Assembly (NCBI GenBank): GCA_020633235.1
Contig: JACKEA010000002.1
Location: forward strand, 248,001-312,000
Direction: 5' to 3'
DNA length: 64,000 bases
From: Polyangiaceae bacterium
GTDB taxonomy: Bacteria > Myxococcota_A > Polyangia > Polyangiales > Polyangiaceae
Shown here: piece by piece, positions 24,716 through 36,046 of the stretch
Layout: every line of letters starts with the position of its first letter
Position numbering within the stretch: the stretch's first letter is position 1
The notes under the pieces: model-generated
The model's database searches: none
The model's input: only the letters and a program-made list of their open reading frames with translations
Told to the model about the DNA's origin: nothing
Translations under genes and position numbers: made by a program

Positions 24716-25909
24716 TCACACGGCTTCGAGCACGACGGCGATGCCCTGACCGCCGCCGATGCACGCGGAGCCGACCGCGAGCTTCGCGTTCTTCTTCTTC
24801 ATGGCGTAGATCAGGTTCGCCGTGATGCGGGCACCGGAAGCGCCCAGCGGATGGCCCAGGGCAATGGCGCCGCCGTTCACGTTGGTCTTGTCGTCCGGCA
24901 GCCCGAGCTCCTTCTGCACGGAGAGGAACTGCGGCGCGAAGGCCTCGTTCACGTCGAACAGGCCGATCTCGTCCAGCTTCAGGCCAGCGCGCTCGAGGGC
25001 GATGCGAATGGCGGGCGCAGGGCCGATGCCCATGATCGTCGGCTCCACGCCGGCGACGCCCCACTGCACCAGCTTGGCCAGCGGTTTCAGGCCTTGGGCC
25101 TTGCCCCACTCGCCGTCAACCACCACCAGCGCCGCGGCGCCGTCGCAAATGCCGCTGGCGTTGCCCGCGGTCACCACGCCGTCCTTCTTGAACACCGGCG
25201 GCAGCTTGGCGAGAGCTTCCATCGTGGTCTGCGGCCGCGGGTGCTCGTCCTTGTCGAGCGTCACGCTCTTGCGACCCATCGCCACTTCCATGGGCGCGAT
25301 CTCGTCGGCGAAGCCACCGGACTCCTGCGCGGCGGCCCAGCGCTGCTGGCTCTTCAGGGCGAAGGCGTCGGCGTCCTCGCGGGTGATGCCATACTTCTCG
25401 GCCAGGTTCTCCGCGGTCATCGCCATGGGTGTCTTGCAGTAGCTGTCCGTCAGCGCTTCCCAGAGGGAGTCCACCAGCTGCGGCGGGCGACCGAATTTGG
25501 CGCCGTCCCGCAGGCCCCACAGCACGTGCGGCGCCTGGCTCATGTTCTCGCTGCCGGCGGCGAGCACGGCCTTGCTCTCTCCGAGCAGGATCTGCTCCGC
25601 GGCGGTGATCACCGCCTGGAAGCCGGAGCCGCACAAGCGATTGACCGTGAGGCCGGGGGTCTCGATGGGCAGCCCTGCCTTGAGGCCGACGTGCCGGGCA
25701 CCGTAGATCGCGTCCGCGCTGGTCTGCTGCACGTTGCCGAGCACCACGTGGTCGAAGTCCTTGGCAGCGATGCCGCTCTGGGCGATGGCAGCCTTGCCGG
25801 CGTGCACCGCCAGGTCGATGGCGCTCACGCCTTTGAGCGTGCCGCTCAGGGTCCCGAAGGGGGTGCGCTTGGCGGCGACGATCCAGATTTCCTTGGCGAG
25901 CTTCTTCAT
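24716..25909 (-). CDS. Acetyl-CoA C-acetyltransferase (thiolase)
   Basis: A 397-aa type II thiolase that condenses two acetyl-CoA to acetoacetyl-CoA (or cleaves acetoacetyl-CoA). The nucleophilic Cys lies in NRLCGSGFQAV (about residue 89), the His in GHPLGASGAR (about 350) and the acid/base Cys in SACIGGGQG (about 380). The start at 25909 has the usual MKKLAKEIWIVAAKRTPFG. It lies next to ccr, on the same strand, with a short opposite-strand gene between. In the ethylmalonyl-CoA pathway this enzyme makes the first C4 intermediate, and it also feeds PHB synthesis. Symbol left blank because phaA and atoB cannot be told apart here. Confidence 0.93.
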   Translation of the reverse strand: MKKLAKEIWIVAAKRTPFGTLSGTLKGVSAIDLAVHAGKAAIAQSGIAAKDFDHVVLGNVQQTSADAIYGARHVGLKAGLPIETPGLTVNRLCGSGFQAVITAAEQILLGESKAVLAAGSENMSQAPHVLWGLRDGAKFGRPPQLVDSLWEALTDSYCKTPMAMTAENLAEKYGITREDADAFALKSQQRWAAAQESGGFADEIAPMEVAMGRKSVTLDKDEHPRPQTTMEALAKLPPVFKKDGVVTAGNASGICDGAAALVVVDGEWGKAQGLKPLAKLVQWGVAGVEPTIMGIGPAPAIRIALERAGLKLDEIGLFDVNEAFAPQFLSVQKELGLPDDKTNVNGGAIALGHPLGASGARITANLIYAMKKKNAKLAVGSACIGGGQGIAVVLEAV

Positions 25910-26016
25910 GGGGTCTCCTCGGCGGCCGGGCGCGAGCCCGAATCAATCCGCGGGGAACCTAGAACAGCGCGCCGGTCGTCGAAAGGGCATCGCGCAGGGA
26001 GGGTTCCGAAGCGGCT

Positions 26017-26032
26017 CGCGGCGGACCGACAA
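26017..26032 (-). repeat. Dispersed 3-prime element, copy 7
   Basis: Minus-strand reading TTGTCGGTCCGCCGCG, an exact consensus match. Bases 26017-26031 are the exact reverse complement of 26370-26384, so copies 7 and 8 form an inverted pair around a small gene. Confidence 0.55.
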
Positions 26033-26055
26033 TTGAAACGAGCTGAAACCACCGT

Positions 26056-26117
26056 TGCCAGAAGATGACACTTTGGCCCCCGTCATCTGGCACACCGGGT
26101 GGCACACCCCGCCAGAT
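26056..26117. promoter_or_regulatory. GCCAGA/TCTGGC half-site cluster upstream of a sigma-54 promoter
   Basis: TGCCAGAAGATGAC (26056-26069) faces GTCATCTGGCA (26082-26092), its near reverse complement, and GCCAGAT (26111-26117) forms a second exact inverted repeat with ATCTGGC (26085-26091). The cluster lies about 55-115 bases upstream of the predicted start at 26170. Likely enhancer-binding-protein sites. Confidence 0.4.
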
Positions 26118-26143
26118 TTCGCGCCCTTAGCGCACCCGACGAC

Positions 26144-26159
26144 TGGCACGCAGCTTGCT
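26144..26159 (+). promoter_or_regulatory. Sigma-54 (-24/-12) promoter
   Basis: TGGCAC-GCAGC-TTGCT matches the sigma-54 consensus at every conserved base, including the G after TGGCAC. Predicted start about 26170, two bases before the ATG at 26172. Confidence 0.7.
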
Positions 26160-26171
26160 CGGTGCGCGGGC

Positions 26172-26312
26172 ATGATCTCCGTCGAGCCCAAGACCCTGCT
26201 CCGGGACGCCCTCATCGGATTCGGCATCGGCCTGGTGGTGATGCTGGGACTCACCTACGGCGTGACCACGCTGGCCAGCTCGCCACCGGCGGCGACGACG
26301 TCAGCTCAGTAA
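26172..26312 (+). CDS. Small single-span membrane protein
   Basis: A 46-aa protein with one hydrophobic helix (about residues 13-33, ALIGFGIGLVVMLGLTYGV) and a short Ala/Thr/Ser tail. Small membrane proteins of this sort are often regulators or subunits of larger complexes; nothing identifies its partner. The ATG at 26172 is supported by a perfect sigma-54 promoter placing the start two bases upstream. An in-frame start at 26055 would overlap that promoter and is less likely. It lies between thiolase and ccr on the opposite strand. Confidence 0.5.
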   Translation: MISVEPKTLLRDALIGFGIGLVVMLGLTYGVTTLASSPPAATTSAQ

Positions 26313-26368
26313 CGATCGCCGAAAACAAAGGCACGGTGCCACGCTCCGTGACCTTCTGATGACGCCTG

Positions 26369-26384
26369 CTGTCGGTCCGCCGCG
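26369..26384 (+). repeat. Dispersed 3-prime element, copy 8
   Basis: CTGTCGGTCCGCCGCG, 56 bases after the stop of the small membrane-protein gene in sense orientation; inverted partner of copy 7. Confidence 0.55.
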
Positions 26385-26452
26385 GAACCACGCGTCGCGT
26401 CCCCGCGCCACGTCGATCTGCCGTCAGGCCTCTCGGCCCGGAGCGGCGCAGC

Positions 26453-27694
26453 TCAAAGCCCGACTTGGTTCCGCGTCTTGGCGTTGACCAAGATCGCCAT
26501 GTTCCCGTTCGGGTGCTTGTTCTCGCGCATCAGCTGGTGCGCGTCGCCCGTCTCGGAAAACTCGAAGGTCTGCGCCAAGCACGGGTCCACCTTGCCTGCG
26601 ATGACCAGATCGTTCACGCCCTTGGCCTGGTCGTCGTTGGCGAAGTGGGAGCCCTGAAGCCGCTTCTGGCGCATCCAGTGATAGCGCAGGTCGAGGGTGG
26701 CGTTGTAACCCGTGGTGCCCGCGCAGATCACGACCATGCCGCCGGTGTCGCACAGGAAGATGCTGGTCGGCACGGTGGCTTCGCCCGGGTGCTCGAACAC
26801 GATGGCGGGGTTCTTCTTCTCCCCCAACGCATCCCAGAAGGCGCGGCCAAAGGCCTTCGCCTGACCCAGCCATTCCATGTATTCGGCGTCGTCCTTCCAG
26901 TGCGGGAGCATGCCCCAGTGGTGGAAGTGCTTGCGGTTCATCACGCCCACGGCGCCAAGCTGCTTGCAGTAGTCGATCTTGTCGTCGCTGCTCACCACGG
27001 CGACGGCCTTGGCACCGGCAGCAGCCACGATCTGAATCGCCATGGATCCGAGTCCGCCGGCTCCACCCCAGATCAGGACGGCATCGTCCTTCTGTACCTC
27101 GTTGCCGGCCCAACCATGGAGCATGCGGTACGCCGTAGCGCCCACCAACATGTAAGCCGCGGCGGCTTCCCAGGAGAGCTTCGGCGGCTTGGGCAAGCAC
27201 TGGTGATCCTGCACCTTGGTGAACTGCGCGAAGCTTCCCCAGTTGGTCTCGTAGCCCCAGATCTTCTGCGTCGGCGCGAGCATCGGATCCTTGCCCGCGA
27301 GCACGTGGGGATCGTCTGGCTGCCAAGAGCCACAGTGGACGACGACCTCGTCGCCGACCTTCACATTCTTGACGTCGGCGCCGACCTTCCACACCACACC
27401 GCTCGCGTCGGAGCCGCCGATGTGAAAGTCCTCCTTCTCTCCCGCCTTCTGTCGCGTCTTGATGACGTTGATGGGGATGCCCAGGGCGGCCCACACGTTG
27501 TTGTAGTTCACGCCGGCCGCCATCACGTACACGAGCACGTCCCGTGGCCCGATTTCGGGCACTGGGACTTCCTCGAGCTTGAAGGCATCTTTGGGCTCAC
27601 CGAAGCGCTCTGCCCGGATCACCTGCGCCAACATTCGCTCCGGAACGCTGCCGAGCTCCGGAATCTCGCCCAGGTCGTAGATTTGCTTGGCCAT
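26453..27694 (-). CDS. ccr: Crotonyl-CoA carboxylase/reductase
   Basis: A 413-aa MDR-superfamily enzyme that reduces and carboxylates crotonyl-CoA to (2S)-ethylmalonyl-CoA with NADPH and CO2, the defining step of the ethylmalonyl-CoA pathway. Family motifs are GVNYNNVWAALG near residue 65, GSDASGVVWKVG, KIWGYETNWGSFAQF, the NADPH loop IWGGAGGLGSMA, VFEHPGEAT and LQGSHFAND. The Asn in VNYNN and the His in GSHFAN correspond to residues known to bind CO2 in characterised Ccr enzymes. The ATG at 27694 (MAKQIYDLGEIPELGS) fits the family; the upstream in-frame start at 27772 does not. It is divergent from mcd. Some Ccr paralogues make polyketide extender units, but the mcd-mch neighbourhood favours central metabolism. 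Confidence 0.95.
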   Translation of the reverse strand: MAKQIYDLGEIPELGSVPERMLAQVIRAERFGEPKDAFKLEEVPVPEIGPRDVLVYVMAAGVNYNNVWAALGIPINVIKTRQKAGEKEDFHIGGSDASGVVWKVGADVKNVKVGDEVVVHCGSWQPDDPHVLAGKDPMLAPTQKIWGYETNWGSFAQFTKVQDHQCLPKPPKLSWEAAAAYMLVGATAYRMLHGWAGNEVQKDDAVLIWGGAGGLGSMAIQIVAAAGAKAVAVVSSDDKIDYCKQLGAVGVMNRKHFHHWGMLPHWKDDAEYMEWLGQAKAFGRAFWDALGEKKNPAIVFEHPGEATVPTSIFLCDTGGMVVICAGTTGYNATLDLRYHWMRQKRLQGSHFANDDQAKGVNDLVIAGKVDPCLAQTFEFSETGDAHQLMRENKHPNGNMAILVNAKTRNQVGL

Positions 27695-27866
27695 GGCGGA
27701 GCGGAATCCTATGACACAGCGCACAAAAACCCAAGGCTGACCGAAGCCAGGGGCCGAGTTGACGCGCCGCACTGCTCCGACCTATGCACTAGCCAAAACC
27801 GGCGTGGATTTGCGGTTTGCCAAGGCTCGGCGGCCCGCGGCCTGGGCCGGAAAGGAGCACGGAGAC

Positions 27867-29570
27867 GTGACCCAAGACAGCGCCAAGCAGGCCATCCCCC
27901 CCACTCAGCGCGGCGACGACCTCCGGCCCGCCATCCGCGCGCTGGAGGAGCTCTACCGCCGCGCCCAGAAGCACGTGCTCGATCACGTGACGGAAGGCGC
28001 GCGGATTTCTTCGCGTGCACTGGAGAAGCACCAGCTCGCTGCCCACGCCCTCGCCTACCTGGCGACGGAGCTCGAAGCCGCGCGGCAGCTCGTCGCGTGG
28101 CTCGAAGGTCTGGAGAAGAACGGCAGCGCCGGCGAGCTCGAGCGCCGCATCGCCGGCTGCTACGTCGGCGAGCTGTGCCGCGTACTGCTCGGCGGCGTGG
28201 ACCTCGGCGCCTGCGAGTCCATTCCGCTCAGTGGCATGTGGCTCGAGGAAGACGATCTGAACGCCACGCTGCGCGCCCCCGCGGTGCAGGCGATCTCGGA
28301 GCGCTACGCCTCGGGTGAAGCCGTCTGCGAAATCGCGAAGCTGGCCCACGCGGAGAGCAGCTTCGGCGCCCACGGCCACGACGACGACATGCTGGAGGCG
28401 ATCCGCGCGGAGTTCCGCCGCTTCGTGGACAGCGAGGTCGTGCCCATCGCTCAGGACGTGCACCGCAAGGACGAGCTGATCCCGATCTCGCTGCTGTCCA
28501 AGATGGGCGAGCTGGGCGTGTTCGGGCTCACCATCCCGGAAGAATATGGCGGTCAGGGCCTGGGCAAGGTGGCCATGTGCGTGGTGACGGAGGAGCTCAG
28601 CCGCGGCTACATCGGCGTCGGCTCCCTGGGAACCCGGGCAGAAATCGCCGCGGAGCTCATCCTGATCGGCGGCACGGACGAGCAGAAGCAGGAGTGGCTG
28701 CCGAAAATCGCCTCGGGACAGACGCTACCCACTGCGGTGTTCACGGAGCCGAACTTCGGCTCGGACCTGGCGCACATCAAGACGCGCGGCGAAAAGCAAG
28801 CGGACGGCTCCTGGAAGATCTTCGGCCAGAAGACGTGGATCACCCACGCCACGCGCGCAGACTTGATGACGCTCCTGGCGCGGACGAACCCCGACGAGGC
28901 GGGCTACGCGGGCCTCAGCATGTTCCTGGCGCCCAAGCAGCGCGGTAGTGAAGATAAGCCCGAGACCGAAGGCTTTCCGGACGATCACGTCACGGGAACC
29001 GAGATCAAGGTGCTCGGCTATCGCGGCATGAAGGAGTTCGAAATCGGCTTCGACGGCTTCTCCGTGCCTGCTCGCGGCCTGCTCGGTGACCAACAAGGTC
29101 AGGGGTTCAAGCAGCTGATGGCCACGTTCGAGAGCGCGCGCATCCAGACCGCCGCTCGCGGCGTGGGCGTGGCGCAGGCCGCGCTGGAAGAAGCCATGCG
29201 CTACGCCCACGAGCGCATCCAGTTCGGCGTTCCCATCGCCAACTTCCCGCGGGTGCAGCGCAAGCTGGGCCGCATGATCTGTCGCATCATGGCCACGCGG
29301 CAGCTCACGTTCTTCGCGGCGCGGGAGAAGGACAAGGGCATACGCTCGGACCTGGAGGCCGGCATGGCCAAGCTCCTGGGCACCCGCGCCGCCTGGGAAT
29401 CCGCGGACGCCTGCGTGCAAATCCACGGCGGCAACGGCTACGCGGAAGAGTACGTGGCCAGCCGCCTGCTGGTGGATGCGCGGGTGCTCTCCATCTTCGA
29501 AGGCGCCAACGAGATTCAGGCCCACGTCATCGCCCGCCGCCTGCTCGAGCAGGGTCTCGCGGAGAAGTGA
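27867..29570 (+). CDS. mcd: (2S)-Methylsuccinyl-CoA dehydrogenase
   Basis: A 567-aa flavoprotein of the acyl-CoA dehydrogenase family that oxidises methylsuccinyl-CoA to mesaconyl-CoA. Compared with ordinary acyl-CoA dehydrogenases (about 380 aa) it has about 170 extra N-terminal residues (with AHALAYLATELEAARQLVAW), the mark of Mcd. The catalytic core starts near 180: IPEEYGGQGLG, FTEPNFGSDLA, QKTWITHATRADLM, QIHGGNGYAEEY and SIFEGANEIQ with the expected general-base Glu. The GTG at 27867 has an AAAGGAG ribosome-binding site nine bases upstream and is preferred over the TTG/ATG starts further up. Twelve bases separate it from mch; divergent from ccr. Assignment by architecture and context. 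Confidence 0.92.
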   Translation: MTQDSAKQAIPPTQRGDDLRPAIRALEELYRRAQKHVLDHVTEGARISSRALEKHQLAAHALAYLATELEAARQLVAWLEGLEKNGSAGELERRIAGCYVGELCRVLLGGVDLGACESIPLSGMWLEEDDLNATLRAPAVQAISERYASGEAVCEIAKLAHAESSFGAHGHDDDMLEAIRAEFRRFVDSEVVPIAQDVHRKDELIPISLLSKMGELGVFGLTIPEEYGGQGLGKVAMCVVTEELSRGYIGVGSLGTRAEIAAELILIGGTDEQKQEWLPKIASGQTLPTAVFTEPNFGSDLAHIKTRGEKQADGSWKIFGQKTWITHATRADLMTLLARTNPDEAGYAGLSMFLAPKQRGSEDKPETEGFPDDHVTGTEIKVLGYRGMKEFEIGFDGFSVPARGLLGDQQGQGFKQLMATFESARIQTAARGVGVAQAALEEAMRYAHERIQFGVPIANFPRVQRKLGRMICRIMATRQLTFFAAREKDKGIRSDLEAGMAKLLGTRAAWESADACVQIHGGNGYAEEYVASRLLVDARVLSIFEGANEIQAHVIARRLLEQGLAEK

Positions 29571-29582
29571 AAGGAGACCACC

Positions 29583-30674
29583 ATGAGCGGAGTCAGCACC
29601 CCGGAGTACGGTCGCAAGCTCGAAGACTTCGAAACCGGCAAGGTGTACGAGCACCCCTGGGACGTGACCATCGATCACGGAATGGTCGCGTTCTTCTCCG
29701 CGTCCTTCCAGGACGCGATGCCCACCTTCGCCAGCAAGACCTATGCGCAGGCGCTCGGCTTTTCCGATCGGCCGGTGCATCCGCTCTTGCTCTTGAACCT
29801 GGGCCTCTCGTTCAGCGTTCACGACGTGAGCGAGCAGGCCATCGCGCACCTGGCGTACATCGACGTGCGCTTTCCCGAGGCATGTTACGCCGGCGACACG
29901 GTGACGGCGTCGAGCAAGGTGCTCTCGGCCAAGGCCACGTCCAAGGGTGATCGCGGGGTGGTCGGCGTGCGCACGGTGCTCACGAACCAAGACGGCAAGA
30001 TCGTGTGTCGCTTCGATCGCAAGGCATTGGTGCGCGCCGGTCGCGTCAGCGGACGCCCCGACGACGTATGGCCGGAGGGCACGCAGCCGGAGGGCGAAGA
30101 CAACCCCCTGCCCCCGGAGCTCCGGACCGGCGTGAAGCCCCCCCAGCGGCGCGGCGGATTCTCCGGCTTCTACGAGGACTTCGACGTCGGGGACGTCGTC
30201 TTCCACGGCGTGGGCAAGACCGTGGGGGAATCCGAGCACATGCAGCTCACGCAGCTGTGCCGGAACTCGCACCCCATCCACTTCGACGAGATCTACTGCA
30301 AGGAGAAGTCCTTCGCGAAGACTCGCGTGGTGTACGGCGGACTGGTTCTGTCGTGGGTGCTGTCCCTCACCAGCCGGGATCTCGGCGGAAACGCGGTCTG
30401 GGACCTGGGGCTCGACCAGGGCGCCCATCCGAACGGCGTGCTCGCCGGGGACACCCTGTACGCCTCGAGTCAGATCGTCGGAAAGGAAGACGCCGGCCCG
30501 GAGGCTGGTATCCTGACCCTTCGTGTCGTCGGAACCAAGAACAAGACCGGAGAGGAGCTGTTCGTTTCTCCCGGCGGTCTTTTCACAGCGGAGCTCAGCA
30601 AGACCGAAGGGAAGATCCCAGACAAGGTCGTGGAGATCACCCGCAAGCTCTTGGTGCGCAAACGTCCAAGATGA
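29583..30674 (+). CDS. mch: Mesaconyl-CoA hydratase
   Basis: A 363-aa protein of two fused MaoC/hot-dog domains that hydrates mesaconyl-(C1)-CoA to beta-methylmalyl-CoA. The N-terminal half starts EYGRKLEDFETGKVYEH and contains QDAMPTFASKTYAQALGFSD; the second half has FYEDFDVGDVVFHGVGKTV and the hydratase-type motif CRNSHPIHFDEIYC, with catalytic Asp/His candidates. Double-MaoC proteins of this length next to mcd are characteristic of the ethylmalonyl-CoA pathway. AAAGGAG lies eight bases upstream of the ATG. Cotranscribed with mcd and probably with the GYF-domain gene ten bases downstream. Confidence 0.92.
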   Translation: MSGVSTPEYGRKLEDFETGKVYEHPWDVTIDHGMVAFFSASFQDAMPTFASKTYAQALGFSDRPVHPLLLLNLGLSFSVHDVSEQAIAHLAYIDVRFPEACYAGDTVTASSKVLSAKATSKGDRGVVGVRTVLTNQDGKIVCRFDRKALVRAGRVSGRPDDVWPEGTQPEGEDNPLPPELRTGVKPPQRRGGFSGFYEDFDVGDVVFHGVGKTVGESEHMQLTQLCRNSHPIHFDEIYCKEKSFAKTRVVYGGLVLSWVLSLTSRDLGGNAVWDLGLDQGAHPNGVLAGDTLYASSQIVGKEDAGPEAGILTLRVVGTKNKTGEELFVSPGGLFTAELSKTEGKIPDKVVEITRKLLVRKRPR

Positions 30675-30684
30675 GCTGGGGTAG

Positions 30685-31664
30685 ATGACGGACTGGCTGG
30701 TCCGCGAGCTCGGCAGCGAGCCGATCGGCCCCTACACGACGGAGGACATCGTCCGCTCCGTCGAGGACGGGCGCATGGGCGTGGACTGGGAAGTGTCCCG
30801 GGCCGGCGAGGACAACTGGCTGCCCATCGAGATGGTTCCGGAGTTCGCGGACCTCGCGTTCGTCGACGGCATGACTCGCATCACCGAGTCGCCGTGGTTC
30901 GAGGGCGCATCCAATCCTTTCGCCTCCGCCCCCAACGGACCACCGCCGCCCGCCCTGGACGCTCCTCCGCCGCCCGCCGCGGGCGCACCACCGCCGCCGG
31001 TAAGCAGGCCGGGGCCGCCACCGCTTCCCTCGCGCAAGCGCCCCGGGCCCCCGCCGGTGGCACCACCCGTCATGCCCGAGGCGGGCAGCCACGGATACGA
31101 CGAAGACGACGACGACGTGATGACTCACGTGGTCGCACCTCCCAGTGAGACCATGGGCGAGCTCACGGCCGTGCGCGCCCCGCCGAGTGAGCTCTTGGAA
31201 GCGGCGCGCAAGTCGTACGACAACCTGGACGAGACCATGACGCGGGTCGCGGTTCGGCCCTCTCCGGCAGCAGCACCAGCGCCGCAGAAGCCGTTCGGCG
31301 TGCTGCCGACCTTGAACATGGATCGGCGGGAGCTGTTGCCCACGGGCGACATGCCGTCGTTTCCCCAGCCCAAGCTGCCGCCCTTCCCCGAGCCCAGCGC
31401 GGCGGCACCACCGGAGCCCAGCTACGGACCGCCGCCCGTCGAACCCAGCTACGGACCGCCGCCCGTCGAGCCCAGCTATGGTCCGCCGCCCGCGCAGCAG
31501 AGCTACGGACCCGCCCCCGTGCAGCAGAGCTACGGCTATCCGCCGACCCCTCCGCCGCCGGCGGTGCAGCCCAAGAGCGACGCCGGCATCAAGCTGCTGA
31601 TCGTGCTCATCGTGCTGTTGGCAATGGGCCTCACGGTCGTGCTCGTGCTGCTGATCGCTCGGCA

Positions 31665-31668
<4 letters not shown>
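30685..31668 (+). CDS. GYF-domain, proline-rich, tail-anchored membrane protein
   Basis: A 327-aa protein. Residues 1-55 (MTDWLVRELGSEPIGPYTTE...EDNWLPIEMVPEF) match the GYF_2 domain, a small module that binds proline-rich peptides. Residues 70-300 are proline-rich and disordered, including four PSYGPPPVE-type repeats. A single hydrophobic helix near the C-terminus (IKLLIVLIVLLAMGLTVVLVLLI) anchors it with the domain in the cytoplasm. The GYF domain might bind its own proline tail or another proline-rich protein. Its stop overlaps the ATG of the 5-oxoprolinase (ATGA). No link to the ethylmalonyl-CoA genes is evident beyond proximity. Confidence 0.8.
31420..31527 (+). repeat. 27-bp tandem repeat (4 units) in the proline-rich region
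   Basis: Four 27-base units encode SYGPPPVEP or SYGPPPAQQ-like nonapeptides; the first two units differ by one base, the later ones more. It is part of the coding sequence and not a CRISPR. Confidence 0.8.
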
Positions 31669-35186
<3,518 letters not shown>

Positions 35187-35206
35187 CGCGCTATGCTCCG
35201 CTCGGC

Positions 35207-36046
35207 ATGCATCTGTCCCTGCGCGGCGTGACCAAGTCCTTCACTGGACGCGACGGCAAGATTGCCGCGCTCTCGGAGGTGAACCTCGAGATCCCACCGG
35301 GAAGCTTCGTGTGTTTGGTAGGTCCCTCCGGCTGCGGCAAGACCACGCTGCTCAACTTGATCGCCGGCTTCGAGACGCCCAGCACGGGGCAGGTCCTCGC
35401 GGACGACCGTGCCATCGTCGGACCCGGGCCCGACCGCGTGGTGCTGTTCCAGGATCCCGCGCTGTTCCCCTGGCTCTCGGTCGAGGAGAACGTCGCGTTC
35501 CCGCTTCGGGATTCCGGCATCGACGCCTCCGAGACTCGGCGTCGGGTGGAAGAGGCGCTGCGCCTCGTGCACCTGTATCGCTTCAAGGGCGCCCAGCCCC
35601 ACGAGCTGTCCGGCGGCATGCGTGCGCGGGCGGCCATCGCCCGTGCTCTCGTGATGGAGCCCGAGGTGATGCTGCTCGATGAACCCTTTGCGGCGCTCGA
35701 CGCTCACACCCGGGAGCTCCTGCAGCAGGAGCTGGAGCGCGCCTGGCAGCGCACCGGCGCGACCATGGTGTTCATCACCCACGACAATCGCGAGGCCGTG
35801 CGCCTAGCGACCCACGTGATCGTGATGGGAACCCGCCCCGGCCGCGTGAAGCTCCAGCTCGACGTGGAGCGCGACCTGCCGCGGCCGCGGGATCCCTACG
35901 ATCGCAATCTGTCGCTCTTGGTCACCCGCGTTGCCCGGGAGCTCTCGGCGGAGATCGAGAAGATCGCGCGAGAAGAGAGCGACGAGGTTCCGCCCCCCGC
36001 CACGCCCCGGCCGCGGACGGAGCCCGACTTCGGCCGCGACATCTGA
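35207..36046 (+). CDS. ABC transporter ATP-binding protein (TauB/SsuB-like)
   Basis: A 279-aa ATPase with Walker A VGPSGCGKTTLLN (about 38-46), Q-loop LFQDPALFPW, signature LSGGMRARAAIARAL (about 132-146), Walker B VMLLDEPFAALD (about 155-166) and switch His in FITHDNREAV. The pattern LFQDPALFPWLSVEENV and the domain length fit the nitrate/sulfonate/taurine importer branch. No permease or binding-protein gene lies nearby, so the partners must be elsewhere; the preceding oxoprolinase might hint at an amino-acid-like substrate. A C-terminal extension of about 35 residues is charged and proline-rich. Confidence 0.85.
   Translation: MHLSLRGVTKSFTGRDGKIAALSEVNLEIPPGSFVCLVGPSGCGKTTLLNLIAGFETPSTGQVLADDRAIVGPGPDRVVLFQDPALFPWLSVEENVAFPLRDSGIDASETRRRVEEALRLVHLYRFKGAQPHELSGGMRARAAIARALVMEPEVMLLDEPFAALDAHTRELLQQELERAWQRTGATMVFITHDNREAVRLATHVIVMGTRPGRVKLQLDVERDLPRPRDPYDRNLSLLVTRVARELSAEIEKIAREESDEVPPPATPRPRTEPDFGRDI

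Noticed and set aside
26089..26106. Two further TGGCAC motifs as sigma-54 promoters
   Set aside because: Neither is followed by TTGC at the required five-base spacing; only the third TGGCAC at 26144 is.
26465..28318. Long plus-strand frame across ccr
   Set aside because: Antisense to ccr and in another frame to mcd; no recognisable domain.
31420..31527. Possible CRISPR-like array
   Set aside because: The 27-base units are adjacent without spacers and encode a proline-rich repeat.
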